Part shown: piece by piece, positions 12,101-22,900 of the stretch
How positions within the stretch are numbered: the first letter of the stretch is position 1
Layout of the letters: each line of letters opens with the position of its first letter
Source of the DNA: Bactericera cockerelli
Taxonomy: Eukaryota > Arthropoda > Insecta > Hemiptera > Triozidae
DNA: 64,000 nucleotides
Assembly (NCBI GenBank): GCA_024516035.1
Contig: CM044961.1
Location: 30,055,123-30,119,122, forward strand
Direction of reading: 5' to 3'
Notes under the pieces: generated by a model
The model's input: only the letters and a program-made list of their open reading frames with translations
Databases searched by the model: none
What the model was told of the DNA's origin: nothing
Position numbers and translations under genes: made by a program

Positions 12101-13059
12101 AAGTTCCACGAATTTAAGTTCGACTGTATCGATTTGAATCTTTCTAGTTATAAATTGTATAGTGTATATTGACCACTTTTAATATTTTCACAGCGGGACC
12201 TGGCATTCTCCTAGCTTTCTACGCTGGTTGCAACAGGGTGTTCGTCATCACCATGCTCATTGTGGATATTGACTTCATTAATTTCTACTGAACATTTCTA
12301 TTTAACCATTTTAACCAATACCTAAATCCTTTTTATTTAACAGCTGCCGTGGGTCCTGCCATTGGCATTATCCTAGCTTCCTATGCTGGTTGCAACAGGG
12401 TTGTTGTCATCATCATGTTCACCCTGGGCATGGGTCTAATGGGCTGCTACTATCCCTCCATTCGAGTCAATTGTCTGGATCTTTCGCCAAACTATGCCGG
12501 GTCCCTGATGGGTCTCGTGAATGGGCTGGGCTCTGTCAGTGGAATCACTGCCCCCATGCTCGTGGGTTTCATGGCCCCTGACGTAAGTCAATCTAACATA
12601 TCACAATCGTGTTTTATTTTAAAATGCTCTTAATAATGATTAATTATGGGTTGATTATATTAATAAAAAGCACAAACTAATTATACATTCAACAATATTG
12701 TCTAGTTAAAGGACTATAAACAGAGAACAGACTAGAAAACACGAACAAGCAAAGCTATCTTGTAGTTTAGTCATTAAACCCAAGATTACTCATGATGGTT
12801 GATCACAATGATCACAAATAGAAATGTGTACTTCAGAACGAGCCAACTTTTCAACCAAAGTTGGATAGAGACTATCACCCGTAATATTTCATTCCAGAAC
12901 ACAATGAATCAGTGGCGGCTCATCTTCTGGATCACCTTCTTCATTCTCATAGGCACTGGTTTGGTGTTTATTGTAGCGGGCTCCGCCAAAGTACAACCGT
13001 GGAACGGAGAAGATGTAGCCCTGCCTGCTGGCGAGCCAGTTGTCTTGGAAGTCGACTAA
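5960..13059 (+). CDS. SLC17/sialin-like MFS transporter, paralogue B (eight exons)
   Basis: Exons are 5960..6129, 7044..7277, 9519..9606, 9822..10045, 11032..11184, 11585..11717, 12344..12582 and 12898..13059. All have AG/GT borders and the phases agree throughout, giving about 467 codons. SLC17 members are usually 450-500 residues, so only a short N-terminal first exon is missing. Landmarks in order are QRHVLAIMCFLAVAIGYFMR (helix 1 with its conserved Arg), NEGTQGIILSSFYIGYLLTH, RALIGAGEGTMFPGLNQ, SERGKIGSFCFAGVQGG, DLPKYM, NGLLSSLPFLAMF, ASYAGCNR, DLSPNYAGSLMGL and NQWRLIFWITF. These define the SLC17 anion transporter family, plasma-membrane or lysosomal/vesicular in location. In human sialin the helix 4 residues E171, E175 and H183 matter for transport; here the matching positions appear to be Ile, Glu and Asn, so H+/sialate-type transport should not be assumed. 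Substrate is unknown. Confidence 0.92.
6130..7043 (+). other. SLC17-B intron 1 with repeats
   Basis: Contains a copy (about 6415-6545) of a repeat with CCTGGACAGCTGTT and GAGCTTATTTGCTCTC, also found at 49200-49375. A tRNA-derived SINE follows at 6822-6965. Confidence 0.5.
6822..6965 (+). repeat. tRNA-derived SINE, family 1
   Basis: The head has an A-box-like TAGCTTGATCGATAAGG and a B-box GGTTCGAGTCC with a tRNA-like spacing, and a CTTGTAA anticodon-loop-like segment. The 3' part reads TTTAGTAAAGCGAGTTTGAG and TGATATCACGAAAGTGATTA. Related copies are at 10512 (tail only), 24640 (minus), 47070 (minus), 60749 and 62260. Transcription by Pol III is inferred from the boxes. Confidence 0.8.
7044..7277 (+). 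CDS. SLC17-B exon with helices 2-3
   Basis: A 78-codon exon, phase 0 at both ends, between TTTTTTACCAG and GTAAGA. Encodes the NEGTQGIILSSFYIGYLLTH motif and ends in RALIGAGE just before the helix 4 motif. Confidence 0.93.
7361..9050. mobile_element. 1.69-kb non-autonomous element with about 400-bp terminal inverted repeats
   Basis: The ends read TACAGGGTGTCCCG and its reverse complement, and each is flanked by TA. The arms (about 7361-7755 and 8650-9050) match over roughly 400 bp with few differences, for example CTAGAGGTCACTTGGATCGA on the left and its complement on the right. The 900-bp centre has no transposase; a SINE-like tail is nested at about 8232-8380. TA duplication fits Tc1/mariner-type insertion. 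It sits within intron 2 of SLC17-B and could form a very long hairpin in the primary transcript. Confidence 0.88.
8232..8380 (-). repeat. retroelement 3' tail with ATT microsatellite, nested
   Basis: The minus strand reads CGGTGGAAGAGAAAGCCACA, then ends in CAATAAAGTATT-like sequence and (AAT)n. A related plus-strand copy is at about 48750-48900. Similar tails with GTGGAAGAGATTGCC occur near 23484, 47250 and 55165. Confidence 0.6.
9250..9490 (-). repeat. tRNA-derived SINE, family 4
   Basis: On the minus strand the head has TTAGCTCAGTGGCAAGGC (A-box-like) and GAGTTCAATCCC (B-box-like). The tail carries the landmark CTCATCAGAGGGGAGGCATA. Other copies or tails of this family are at 17538, 32650, 35800-36170, 52800 and 58735. 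Confidence 0.7.
9519..9606 (+). CDS. SLC17-B exon with helix 4 motif
   Basis: An 88-bp exon, in phase 0 and out phase 1, encoding GTMFPGLNQLLAAWIPMSER. The Asn in GLNQ occupies the place of sialin His183. Confidence 0.93.
9822..10045 (+). CDS. SLC17-B exon with helices 5-6
   Basis: Follows CTCCCCCAG. Encodes GVQGGSMASL and helices either side, then a polar loop ending SLSRRT before GTAAGT. In phase 1, out phase 0. Confidence 0.93.
10240..10520 (+). mobile_element. jockey-like LINE reverse transcriptase fragment
   Basis: Plus-strand translation gives GQVDSVYLDLTEAFDRVNH (motif A) and, after a frame change, SGVPQGLHMGPILFLL (motif B). The copy is short and frameshifted and ends next to a tail of the family 1 SINE at about 10512-10580. 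Confidence 0.78.
11032..11184 (+). CDS. SLC17-B exon with helix 7
   Basis: A 51-codon exon, phase 0 at both ends, between CTCCGTTTCAG and GTAAGT. Encodes PPVLALLVGEMGHDWGLYT and DLPKYMASVMKFSIGS. Confidence 0.93.
11585..11717 (+). CDS. SLC17-B exon with helix 8
   Basis: Follows CTTTCATTTCAG. Encodes NGLLSSLPFLAMFLFAIGSG and a cytoplasmic loop to LFTIIG; ends in phase 1. Confidence 0.93.
11789..11985 (+). repeat. tRNA-derived SINE, family 2
   Basis: Carries CTCAGTGGTAAAGGCGG (A-box-like), GGGTTCGAAACCC (B-box) and the tail GACAAGTTATCCTCCC through CCTTATCGGGCAGTATAA, ending in (ATT)n. The 5' acceptor-stem half is worn in this copy. Fuller copies are at 50797 (minus) and 56312. Confidence 0.8.
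12194..12262 (+). pseudogene. partial duplicate of the following SLC17-B exon, with its own acceptor
   Basis: After TATTTTCACAG the sequence aligns with the first 70-80 bases of the exon starting at 12344: both share TTCTCCTAGCTT/TTATCCTAGCTT, GCTGGTTGCAACAGGGT and TCGTCATCA. The copy has a small internal deletion and diverges after about 12262, reaching a stop soon after. It is a decayed partial exon carrying a plausible 3' splice site. Confidence 0.8.
12344..12582 (+). CDS. SLC17-B exon with helices 9-11
   Basis: A 239-bp exon, in phase 1 and out phase 0. Encodes ASYAGCNR, LDLSPNYAGS and GLVNGLGSVSGI. Equivalent to 1163..1401 of paralogue A. Confidence 0.94.
12898..13059 (+). CDS. SLC17-B terminal exon
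   Basis: Follows CATTCCAG; encodes NTMNQWRLIFWITFFILIG and the tail AGSAKVQPWNGED, stop TAA 13057-13059. Confidence 0.94.
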   Translation, partial: NTMNQWRLIFWITFFILIGTGLVFIVAGSAKVQPWNGEDVALPAGEPVVLEVD

Positions 13060-14799
13060 AATGGAGAACTAAAGTTTGGAAACATGTATATCCCTATGAT
13101 ACAAACTAAAGTTTGGTCTAACATATCACTATGATCTCACATTTGGTCTAACATATCACTATGATCACAGGAATGAGGTGAATCATATATTCGGAATTCT
13201 GTACGTTTTGTGTTGTACACATTGTCATGGTAAGCGAGTAACATGGAGAACTAAAGTCTGATTTTAATTACACTATGATCTCACACATTCTGGAACATCT
13301 ATATTTCGGGCATTTTTTGTTGCTGTTGCAAATTTCATGTTATTATTTTTTTTTTTTAATTCCAAGTAAAATATTTCACCCAAAGATAAATGTGTTGGAA
13401 GGTTATCAAACCACTGGTACTGTCTACACTGTTATGCCAGTGGTTTGGGTAGTGCTTCTAAAGTTCCAGTAAAATACTTTCTATCAGGAACTGTTTTGAT
13501 CTAGGTCAAACATCTTGGCATTGAATTTCTTCTAGACTTTTGACACGGTTTCATTAGTGCATCTCATAATTGATCTACATTATTCTACATAAATATGTAT
13601 AAGAGGCAACAATACAATGGAAAATCAAATGATGGCTTCACATTACTTTTCAAATACATCAGAGAAAAACAGACTTTTGTAGACTTCAGAAATGCTCATT
13701 CGCACTGCCGATGGTTGAAAAGGGGAGTACCACAGGAAGGAGTCCTTCCTTCCACCTAATAAAGGAATAAAATTGGCCTCTTCTGCCAATGATTATACCG
13801 AAGAATAATTTTCATTTGATGGTAAAAAATAATAATGTTATTTGGAAATTCTAAAGGGTTTGAATCTATCAATTGATGAAACCATATCGCCAAAAAGAAA
13901 ACTAACTAAAATCACACCTGTGGCTTTTTCAAAGTTTCTTTTAATGTTATTTTAGATCTGCTTATAAGTCATTTTCTTCTATTACCTACCTTTGAATTAA
14001 GATTCCTTTGACACATTCAAAGGGTCTATAGATAATATTTTGGATAAGGTTATCTGGATGTTTAAAACTGAGACCTTTTAGAAAAGTCGATTGCGGCGCG
14101 GTTTACGGGTCCTTTTCTTGCTATTTTGGATCGGTTTCCAAGACATTTTCATCCAGCACATTTGGAATAAGATTCCTTTGACGTATTCAAATAGTACTTA
14201 TTTGTATAAAATTTTAGATATTATTATGGAGAAATTAGAAATCAAGCGAAACCTTGATTTCTAAGTCTGCGTCTGCGGATCTTTCAAATTTATCAATCAC
14301 TATGTTAAGAGTGTTAAAATCAACAACAAAATAAACTAAGGGTTAGAAAAAAACAGTCAAAATGAAGTATGAATGTTTTAGTTTAATCAAACGAACTAGG
14401 TATTATGGTGAGCTCCGAATGTATGAAGCTTTTCCTGGATTAGTAAAAAATTGGTTTTGGTTAGATTAGAGGTAGATTCATTATTAGTAATGTTAATACA
14501 TAAAGTACGTATAATGCTGAAATTTTTTGGGCACACAAATAATTAAGAAATGATCAAAGAGGTCTGAGAAAATCTCTCGTTTATTCTTAAAATACAAATA
14601 ATTTTATTGAAATAATATGAAATCTAATAAGGGCAGCGCATAAAGCTATTGAGCCCAGAACTTAACGTTTTTTGTTCAAAAGCCCAGAACATTAAGTAAA
14701 AATTAAACACATACAAACAGCCAAATTTGCATGCATGACTTACCTGGTTAATAATTACGCAGGTAGAACAGGAAATATTGCACTTCAGAATCTTGAACT
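13060..14799. other. intergenic, no gene recognised
   Basis: AT-rich. Short direct repeats such as AACATATCACTATGATC follow the SLC17-B stop (13090-13160) and may be 3' UTR. Nothing else with recognisable coding potential. Confidence 0.45.
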
Positions 14800-15475
14800 T
14801 GATTCATTAGAATAGCAGACAGCATTGAGCTCTGTAGAAATGTCTTGGACACAAGATATCGCGAGTAAATCCGAGATACTTGATCTCCATTAGGATAGCA
14901 GACAGCATTGAGCTCTGTAGAAATGTCTCGGACACAAGATGTCGCGAGAATATCCGAGATACTTGATCTTCATTAGGATAGCAGACAGCATTTAGCTCTG
15001 TAGAAATGTCTCGGACACAAGATACCGCGAGTATATCCGAGATACTTGATCTTCATTAGGATAGCAGACAGCATTGAGCTCTGAACTGGAAAGGTCTCGG
15101 ACACGAGATATTGCGAGTATATCCGAGATACTTGATCTTCATTAGGATAGCAGACAGCATTGAGCTCTGCAGAAATGTCTCGGACACAAGATACCGCGAG
15201 TATATCCGAGATACTTGATCTTGATTAGGATAGCAGACAGCATTGAGCTCTGCAGAAATGTCTCGGACACAAGATATCGCGAGTATATCCGAGTAACTTG
15301 ATCTTAATTAGGATAGCAAACAGCATTGAACTCTGTAGAAATGTCTCGGACACAAGATATCGCGAGTATATCCGAGATACTTGATCTTCATTAGGATAGC
15401 AGACAGCATTGAGCTCTGAACTGGAATTGTCTCGGACACGAGATATCGCGAGTGTATCCGAGATACTGCAAGTGG
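14800..15475. repeat. 83-bp tandem array derived from the last GMC exon (stop-codon region)
   Basis: Eight units with period about 83 bp, each with TAGCAGACAGCATTGAGCTC and GGACACAAGATATCGCGAG. The rightmost unit (about 15391-15475) is the genuine 3' end of the GMC coding sequence; the other seven lie downstream of its stop codon. Two units share an AACTGGAA variant, which suggests higher-order copying. Confidence 0.9.
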
Positions 15476-15583
15476 CGGCCTAACTTCTGGGCCACTAGAA
15501 TAGTGAGGGCCTGGGTGTTGGCACTGGGTAGAGAGGGGAAGACTGAGGCATCTCCTATGTAGAGATTCTCTACTCCTTGTACT
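15391..15583 (-). CDS. GMC terminal exon
   Basis: Follows TTTCTTTTCCAG. Encodes [20 protein letters not shown], then [20 protein letters not shown] and a repeat-derived tail to TAA (15391-15393). Confidence 0.9.
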
Positions 15584-16919
15584 CTGGAAAAGAAAGAAGA
15601 AAAGAGTTGGTATCTTTTTTGTCTGAATTGTAATCACCCAGCCTGGGTTAAAATGTACATGTGTTACATAAAATAATGCGTGAGATTTTTGTTTTATATA
15701 AACAATTTTTTATATGTTTTTTACAACAAGGTATAATTATTATAACAACATTTTTTTCCAAACTTTCCTTCTGGCTACGTATGCAATCAGTTGAATCATT
15801 CAATCAGGGGAGTGTCACTTTGAGAGTGGAGAGTGTTTCTGGAATGGGCTGCTGATCACCAGACGCGGGAAGTAGCCACACTGACACTCACCTGAAATTG
15901 TCATCTACAAAACTGCCCAGGGCACAAGATGGTATGAAGTGAGTGTAAGGGTACGCTCATACTTACTTGAGATTCTCATCCACAACACTACCCAGGGCAC
16001 AAATGTCCACAGAATGGTATGAAGTGAGTGAAAGGGTACACTCATACTTACTTGAGATTCTCATCCACAACACTTCCCAAGGCACAAATGCCAACAGGAT
16101 GGTATGAAGTGAGTGTAAGGGTACACTCATACTTACTTTTCATCCACCACACTACCCAGGGCACACATGCCCACAGAATGGTATGAAGTGAGTGTGAGGA
16201 TACACTCATACTTACTTGAGATTCTCATCTACAACACTGCCCAAGGCACAAATGCCAACAGGATGGTATGAAGTGAGTGTGAGGCTACACTCATACTTAC
16301 TTGAGATTCTCATCCACAACAATGCCCAAGGCACAAGTGCTCACAGAATTGTATGAAGTAAGTGTGAGGGTACACTCATACTAACTTGAGATTCTCATCC
16401 AAACCACTGCCCAAGGCACAAATGCCAACAGGATGATATGAAGTGAGTGTAAGGGTACACTCATACTTACTTTTCATCCACCACACTACCCAGGGCACAC
16501 ATGCTCACAGAATGGTATGAAGTGAGTGTGAGGCTACACTCATACTTACTTGAGATTCTCATCCACAACACTGCCTAAGGCACAAATGTCCACAGAATGG
16601 TATGAAGTGAGTGTGAGGGTACACTCATACTTACTTGAGATTCTCATCCACAACACTGCCCAAGGCACAAGTGCCAACAGGATGGTATGAAGTAATGGTG
16701 AGTGTTCTGATGTAGCACTCCCAATATGAGTGTGTGTCTAGAGTGTGATTCTCACACCCAGACAAGGGAGAGACGCGCAGGGAGGCATTCAGAGGGCGGA
16801 AGCCTGGGGTGGATGAGATCAGGTCCTGGACCAGACGAATACCTGGGAACAAATACTATTGTTGTAAATACCTAAAGAGGAAATGCGGCGGCCATTCTAT
16901 TAATAATATTTTTTGCTCC

Positions 16920-16953
<34 letters not shown>

Positions 16954-19900
16954 GTAAGTTAGGGAAATGAATTGTAAAATTTGTTAGTGCAGGGTAAATA
17001 TGCTCGTATATGACTGTTCCTCAAAAAAAAATCGGGAAAATGTGAGAAGTATGCTCTGTTTTTTTGTTTAAATAAATAAACATAAAAATAAATAACACTC
17101 ATAATTTAATTTACCTTTGACCAAAGTATCCACATCCCTCTGGTCGGAGAGGTACTGAGGATCTATGATGGGTTTGCTGTAAGGATTGCTATCCTTGAGA
17201 CGTATATGTCCTGCGCTGTGAGGATGAAGCAGGATGATGAGGAAGGATATCACGGCTCCCTCTTCAGGAGGCTGAAAGTAGCTGTCCCAAACCTGAAACC
17301 CGAAAATTGGAAATAAAAAAATGAAAGAAATAAATAAAGTTAGAAGAGAATTTTTTTTTTTACTATCGTTTGGACCATCTACGGGTCACGGATATCTTTA
17401 TTTCTTTCATGATACAAAGTAAATTTACAGAGTGATTTACAAATTACAAATGGAAAAGTTACACAATAGAGCTACACAATTAGAAGAGAATAGAATAGAA
17501 TTGAATAGATTTTTTTTAAGATGAGTGTTTCACAGGCTTTTTTATTTCGTAGCCATGAAACAGGAGTTACTGTAGACACTTGTGTTCTGTGTTGTAGCCT
17601 GCCCATCCCGTAGTAAGCCTCCCCTCTGATGGGCGAGAAGTGACACAATACTGACACAATATTTAAAAAATATTATCATATTTATGTTGATTACAATGTG
17701 ATGTCGTGATCACAACAGCGTAGAGGAATAAGCAATGGAAAACTCGTAATTCCTCAAACCTGTCACTAAAAATCGGCCATTTTGGTTAGATAGAACACAG
17801 AGGAAATCACAACAAAAAACAAATCACTTTTTTCTTCTTACATGCTTTTGATTGTAATAACGGTAGCTATACTGGATAGCTTGTTATCATGAGCTTTAAT
17901 CTCACCCAGCCTGAGTGAGGGCGGGAATAAAGATTATGTTTTCAATACCTGCTGAGTGAATCCAAAGGAATGCCTGAACACTGCACCCGAGTCCATGGAC
18001 ACACCTGCAGGCAGGATCATCAGTTGTATGTCCGGCACTGGAAGGGACTCGTCGGTTTTCAGGAGGGCCACTAGCTCTACGCCACTGTTGGTCCAGAGTC
18101 CTGGAATCAATGGACATTGTTTTTTTCAGCACAATCGAAAGTTATTTGTTATTAAGTTCATATTAGAAGTCCAAAGTAATGTTAGGTACCTATATGTAAT
18201 ACTAGCGGGCTATCGCCCGCTTTGCGGGCCGAGGCATGGCCGTGAAAGCAAAAAATCCTTTTTTACCAATGGCAGGTGTTGTAGTGGGAATTTTGAAAAA
18301 TCCCGTATTATTGCACATCTAGACTATAAGACAAACTTACCTACCAAATTTCAGCTTCTTAGGACTTACCAGTTCGGAGAAACAGTGATGAATCAGTGAG
18401 TCAGTCAGTCAGTCAGTGAAAGTCTCTTTTATAAGTACAGATTTTATATAAAACTATTATCTGAACTGGTTGCAGGATTTTCAGTGAAATCCTTACAATT
18501 GACACTGCGACCTAATTAGATCTATTGTGACTTATAGAACTAGGATTCTTCAAATTCTTTAAAAATTTAAAGAATCCTAGTTTTATATAAAATATTACAT
18601 ATACCAATTAGTCTGACACCATTAACCAACTATATCAGAATCGCTACGCTAAATTTGCTCCCGTCCATCGAAAATAAATTAGCGATTTCAAAATTAATAT
18701 ACCTAATTTGCTGTTGACTACATTCTTCCGTTATTCCAATGAAGAGAAAATGGATGAACAAAATCAAATGGATACTCCGAATTTCGAAGAACAAAATATT
18801 GAAAATATAGAAAACGAAAATTCGCGAGAGAGTAGTCAACCGCAAAATAACAATGAAGAGGTTGAAACAAGATATAATGAAAATCAGGTAATTCATGACA
18901 TTACTTTTAATAATACTAGGGAAGTTGTGACAGCAAATTCTCATACAGAAAATGAAAGATCTGAAGAAAATAGAGTTAATTTAAATCCTAGAGAGACAAG
19001 CAATGATAAGAATGTAATATTTAGAACATTTTTACAAGAAATAATAGATGAGAACAATGAAAACGAGTGGTTACGGAAATTATGGGTTATGATAAGTCAC
19101 AGATTTAGTAGAATGCCAAATGGATGGTGGCGAAAGATACAAGAAGAGTTTAATAGGAAATTTAATTGTGAATATACATTAACTGAAATAAAGAATCGTT
19201 ATAATAGAGAAAAGAACAGAAATACTAGAATAAATAATGATGGTCAAAGAAGAACTAATACAGAGACACAAGAACCTATGGAAGTAAAAAATTCAGATCT
19301 ATTTACAAAAGTAAAAAATAGTTTGATGATAAATGTTGGGAAATATGTTGAACAACAAGAGGAGAAAGTAAGAACAAGAAAAGTGTACAGCCAAAATGTA
19401 AACAATGACATTATTGAGTATATGAATATGATAATACAAAATGAGGAAATAAAAAAAACACATAAAGACCATTAAAGATTACAATAACATCATATATTCA
19501 TGCCAAATGACTTATGAAAAGTTAACTGAAAAACCCAGAGTGAAATCAAAATGGAAAGAGTCTATTGATAAGAAAGTTGAAACATTAAAAAAGAAATGGG
19601 ATATCTTAAATAATTTTGATCAGACAAAATCTGTTAATAAAGATCTTTTAAAAATATGCAAAGAGAACAAAATTCATTCAAAAGATAATGACAATCTTCA
19701 GAAATTAAAAGAAGAACTATTTGAAAAGATAAAAATATTTGAGAAAAAGATTAAAGTATCTGAGAATAGAATACAATTTCGCAAAACCAATCAAATGTTT
19801 GAGTTCAACAAACAAACATTTTACCGCAATTTAGAGGATGAAAATTTTAAACTAGATCCAAGTTTTGATGGAGAAGAGATGAAAATATTTTGGCAAAACA

Positions 19901-22900
19901 TGTGGTCCAAAAATACAATGGAAGATACGGAAAATGAAATGAATAATAATGATATGTATGATGTAATTCAATTACTGCAACCAATAGAATACCAAATAGA
20001 AATAAATGATGAAAAGATGAAAGAGATAATAACCAATAACATAAAGTTCTTATCGAACTGGAAAACACCAGGGATTGACCATGTATATAATTTTTTCATC
20101 AAAAAGATGTTTGTGTTACATGAAATATTGCAGAAACTTATTATTGATGTTATAAAATACCCTGAAAAAATTGATGAAGAATTTTATACAGGAATAACAT
20201 ATCTAATACCAAAAGTTGATAATACTAAAGATCCCAAAGAAACTAGACCAATAACCTGTTTACCTAATGTGTATAAATTAGTAAGCAAATGTGTTACTAA
20301 GATTATAACAGATATTTGTGATGCAAACAATGTTATATCAACAAATCAAATGGGAACAATAAATAGATGCCAAGGAGCAAAGGAGCAAGTTCTGATTAAT
20401 AAAAATTTAAATAGTAAACATGAAAATGGACTGAAAACATCCTGGATTGATATTAAAAAGGCGTACGATTCGGTACCCCATGTGTATTTAATGATGTGTT
20501 TGAAACGGTTAAAACTACCAGAAAATATCATTTATTTTGTTGAACGGATATTGAAATGGCAAAAAACAAATCTAATGTGTAATAGATCAATGATTGGTCA
20601 AGTTAGTATAAATAAAGGCCTGATTCAGGGTGACTCACTATCAGCTAAACTTTTTGTACTAGCACTAGAACCATTGAGTAGAATGTTAAATAATAACTGT
20701 GAGAAAGTCAAAATAGACGAAAATGATATTTTAGAACGAAACCATTTAATATTCATTGATGACATCAAACTTTTGGCTGAAAATGAAAAGACATTAATTG
20801 ACATGTGTATTATGACAAAATCGTGTTTGAAGAAGATGGGATTTGAAGTGAACGAGAAAAAGTCTAGTAGTAACATTGTATCAGAGTATGTGTTTGGAGA
20901 AGCATTGAAAAGTAAAGAAGGATATAAATATTTGGGAGTATTAGAAGATTTTCAAAATGTAATTCAAGATGAAAACAAAGTAAAAATAAACAAAAAGTTG
21001 ATATCAAGAGCAGATAAAATATGTAAAACCAAATTGAATGCGAAAAATATCTTCCGAGCAATAAATGAATTTTCACTATCAACCTTAAACTATTATGTTG
21101 GAATTTTGAATTATGAACCTCAAGAGTACGAACAAATCGACAAAGAAGTGAGAAAAGTACTAGTTACTAATAAAGTATTAATCAAATCAAGTAATATAGA
21201 CAGATTGTATCTTGCGAGAACTGAGTTGGGTAGGGGATTAAGCAATGTTGTAGAGAAAGCCGAAATGATATTATATAACTTTTTTATACATTTAAACAAA
21301 ACAAGAGAAAGAGCAATATTATTAGAAGAAGAAAAGAGAAAAGGTACACACTTGGGATTCATCAATATTTTCTTACAAAAGAAATACAGCATAGATGCAG
21401 AGGAAATCAATCTTAAAGTTATTAGACAAAAACAGCATGACACAAGAATGAACAAGATCAAAGATAAGAAATTGCATAGTTTTTTATTTGAAAATGAAGA
21501 TAGTATAATAGATTGTAAAGATTCTTCCATGTGGTTAAAACACGGAAACATATCACCCCAAGAAGAAGCCATGCTATGCGGATTACAAGATCGAAACCTT
21601 TTTTACAACCAGCAGAAATGTCACCATTGTAACCAAGGTAATAAGACAGTGGACCATCTTGCAACTCAATGTGGCAGAATGTTAAACTTTGAATATAAAA
21701 AACGCCATGATGATGTTGTGAGGTGTATCCACTTCTGGTTTACAAGAAAATATGGTATTAGTAAAAATAAAAGATTAAAAAACTACAAAGTTGAAAATAC
21801 CATATCAAATGAAAGAGTTAAAATCAAGTCTGATGTACCTATATTGACAGAACTTCGTATAGAACATAACAAACCTGATCTTCTTGTACATGACTTAAGA
21901 AATAATGAAATAATTTTGATTGAAGTTGGTATAACAAACAAAAGAATATTATCAACAACTGAAACAACAAAAGGAAGAAAATATGATTTATTAGGAAAGG
22001 AGTTATCCATGATGTATAACGGAGCAAAAGTCACTCTTGTGCCGGTTGTAATGACATGGGATGGTTTAGTCACCAAATATTTCAAAAAACACATGAACAC
22101 CTTAAATATTAATAAAAGAATACAAGCATACATCCAGAACGTGGTTTTGAAGAGGACATTGGAAAGCATCATGATAGATTACAAGAATCAGAATGAAGAT
22201 ATTGATGAGGAGATTGTAGAGGAACTGCTAGCATCAGCAGACCTCTAATGTTTTAAAATGTTGCCAAAATAAATAAATCAAGAATTACATATACCTAACA
22301 CAATCGAAAGGCTGGGCATTTTATTTTATAGATCTACATTTGAAAAATCACGCACATAATTGCTACATGCTACACAGACCTTTTCTATTGCATAGCCATG
22401 GCACAACAGCTACATTAGACTCTTCTGGTATGTTCATCTACATATACAATTCTATGGCCGGTTCTATAAAAAAAAACCTCGGTTTGGCTTAATCTCGTAT
22501 ACACTTTACATTATTATTATTATTAAATGCTTTATTAGATATAAAGACAAATATAAGTAGTATAGTACAAAAAATTATTATAAAAAAAGTAAACAAGTAG
22601 TAAAAAAAAAGTAAACTTGACGTAGTAAACAAGCGCTAATTTGTCGAATCCTTATGGAACTAGCGTGGCCAATCCGAGATTCGCACCGAACCGAGATTGA
22701 TAGATCCGGCTATGAGACAATACCGACTATTATAGTTGCAGTTGTTGTAGCGGTGTGAGCTACGCCAAATTGTTCTGAATTCCGATGGTCTCTACCGGGT
22801 TAGTAGATAAAAGTTTCAGTGTAATATGTCTCTTTTGACATTTTAGATAATTGTTACACACAACTCGTCCTGGCCCACTATATTTATTATCACAGTATGC

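Larger units (their letters stand above)
18606..22283 (+). mobile_element. R4/Dong-clade non-LTR retrotransposon, nearly intact
   Basis: A 3.7-kb element flanked by a 12-bp direct repeat ATTACATATACC (18594-18605 and 22284-22295). It has two adjacent frames, 18750-19475 and 19507-22248, in frames that differ by one base; removing one base from the A8 run at 19451-19458 would make them continuous. It ends with an A/T-rich tail (AAATAAATAAATC). The reverse transcriptase and C-terminal endonuclease motifs follow the order of the R4/Dong/Rex6 clade. The perfect target duplication and otherwise open frames suggest a recent insertion. It lies antisense to the GMC gene. Confidence 0.9.
18142..22298. 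mobile_element. outer insertion in a GMC intron, carrying a nested R4/Dong element
   Basis: The 12-mer CACAATCGAAAG lies at 18130-18141 and again at 22299-22310, as expected for a target-site duplication. Without the nested element (18606-22283 plus one copy of its duplication) the insertion is about 465 bp. It contains a 230-bp repeat (18205-18440) and a perfect 13-bp-arm palindrome, AACTAGGATTCTT, near 18538-18582. The class is unknown. Confidence 0.65.

Noticed and set aside
19847..22172. Several minus-strand ORFs of 60-150 codons
   Set aside because: They are shadows of the R4/Dong reverse transcriptase frame on the plus strand; low-complexity and without family motifs.
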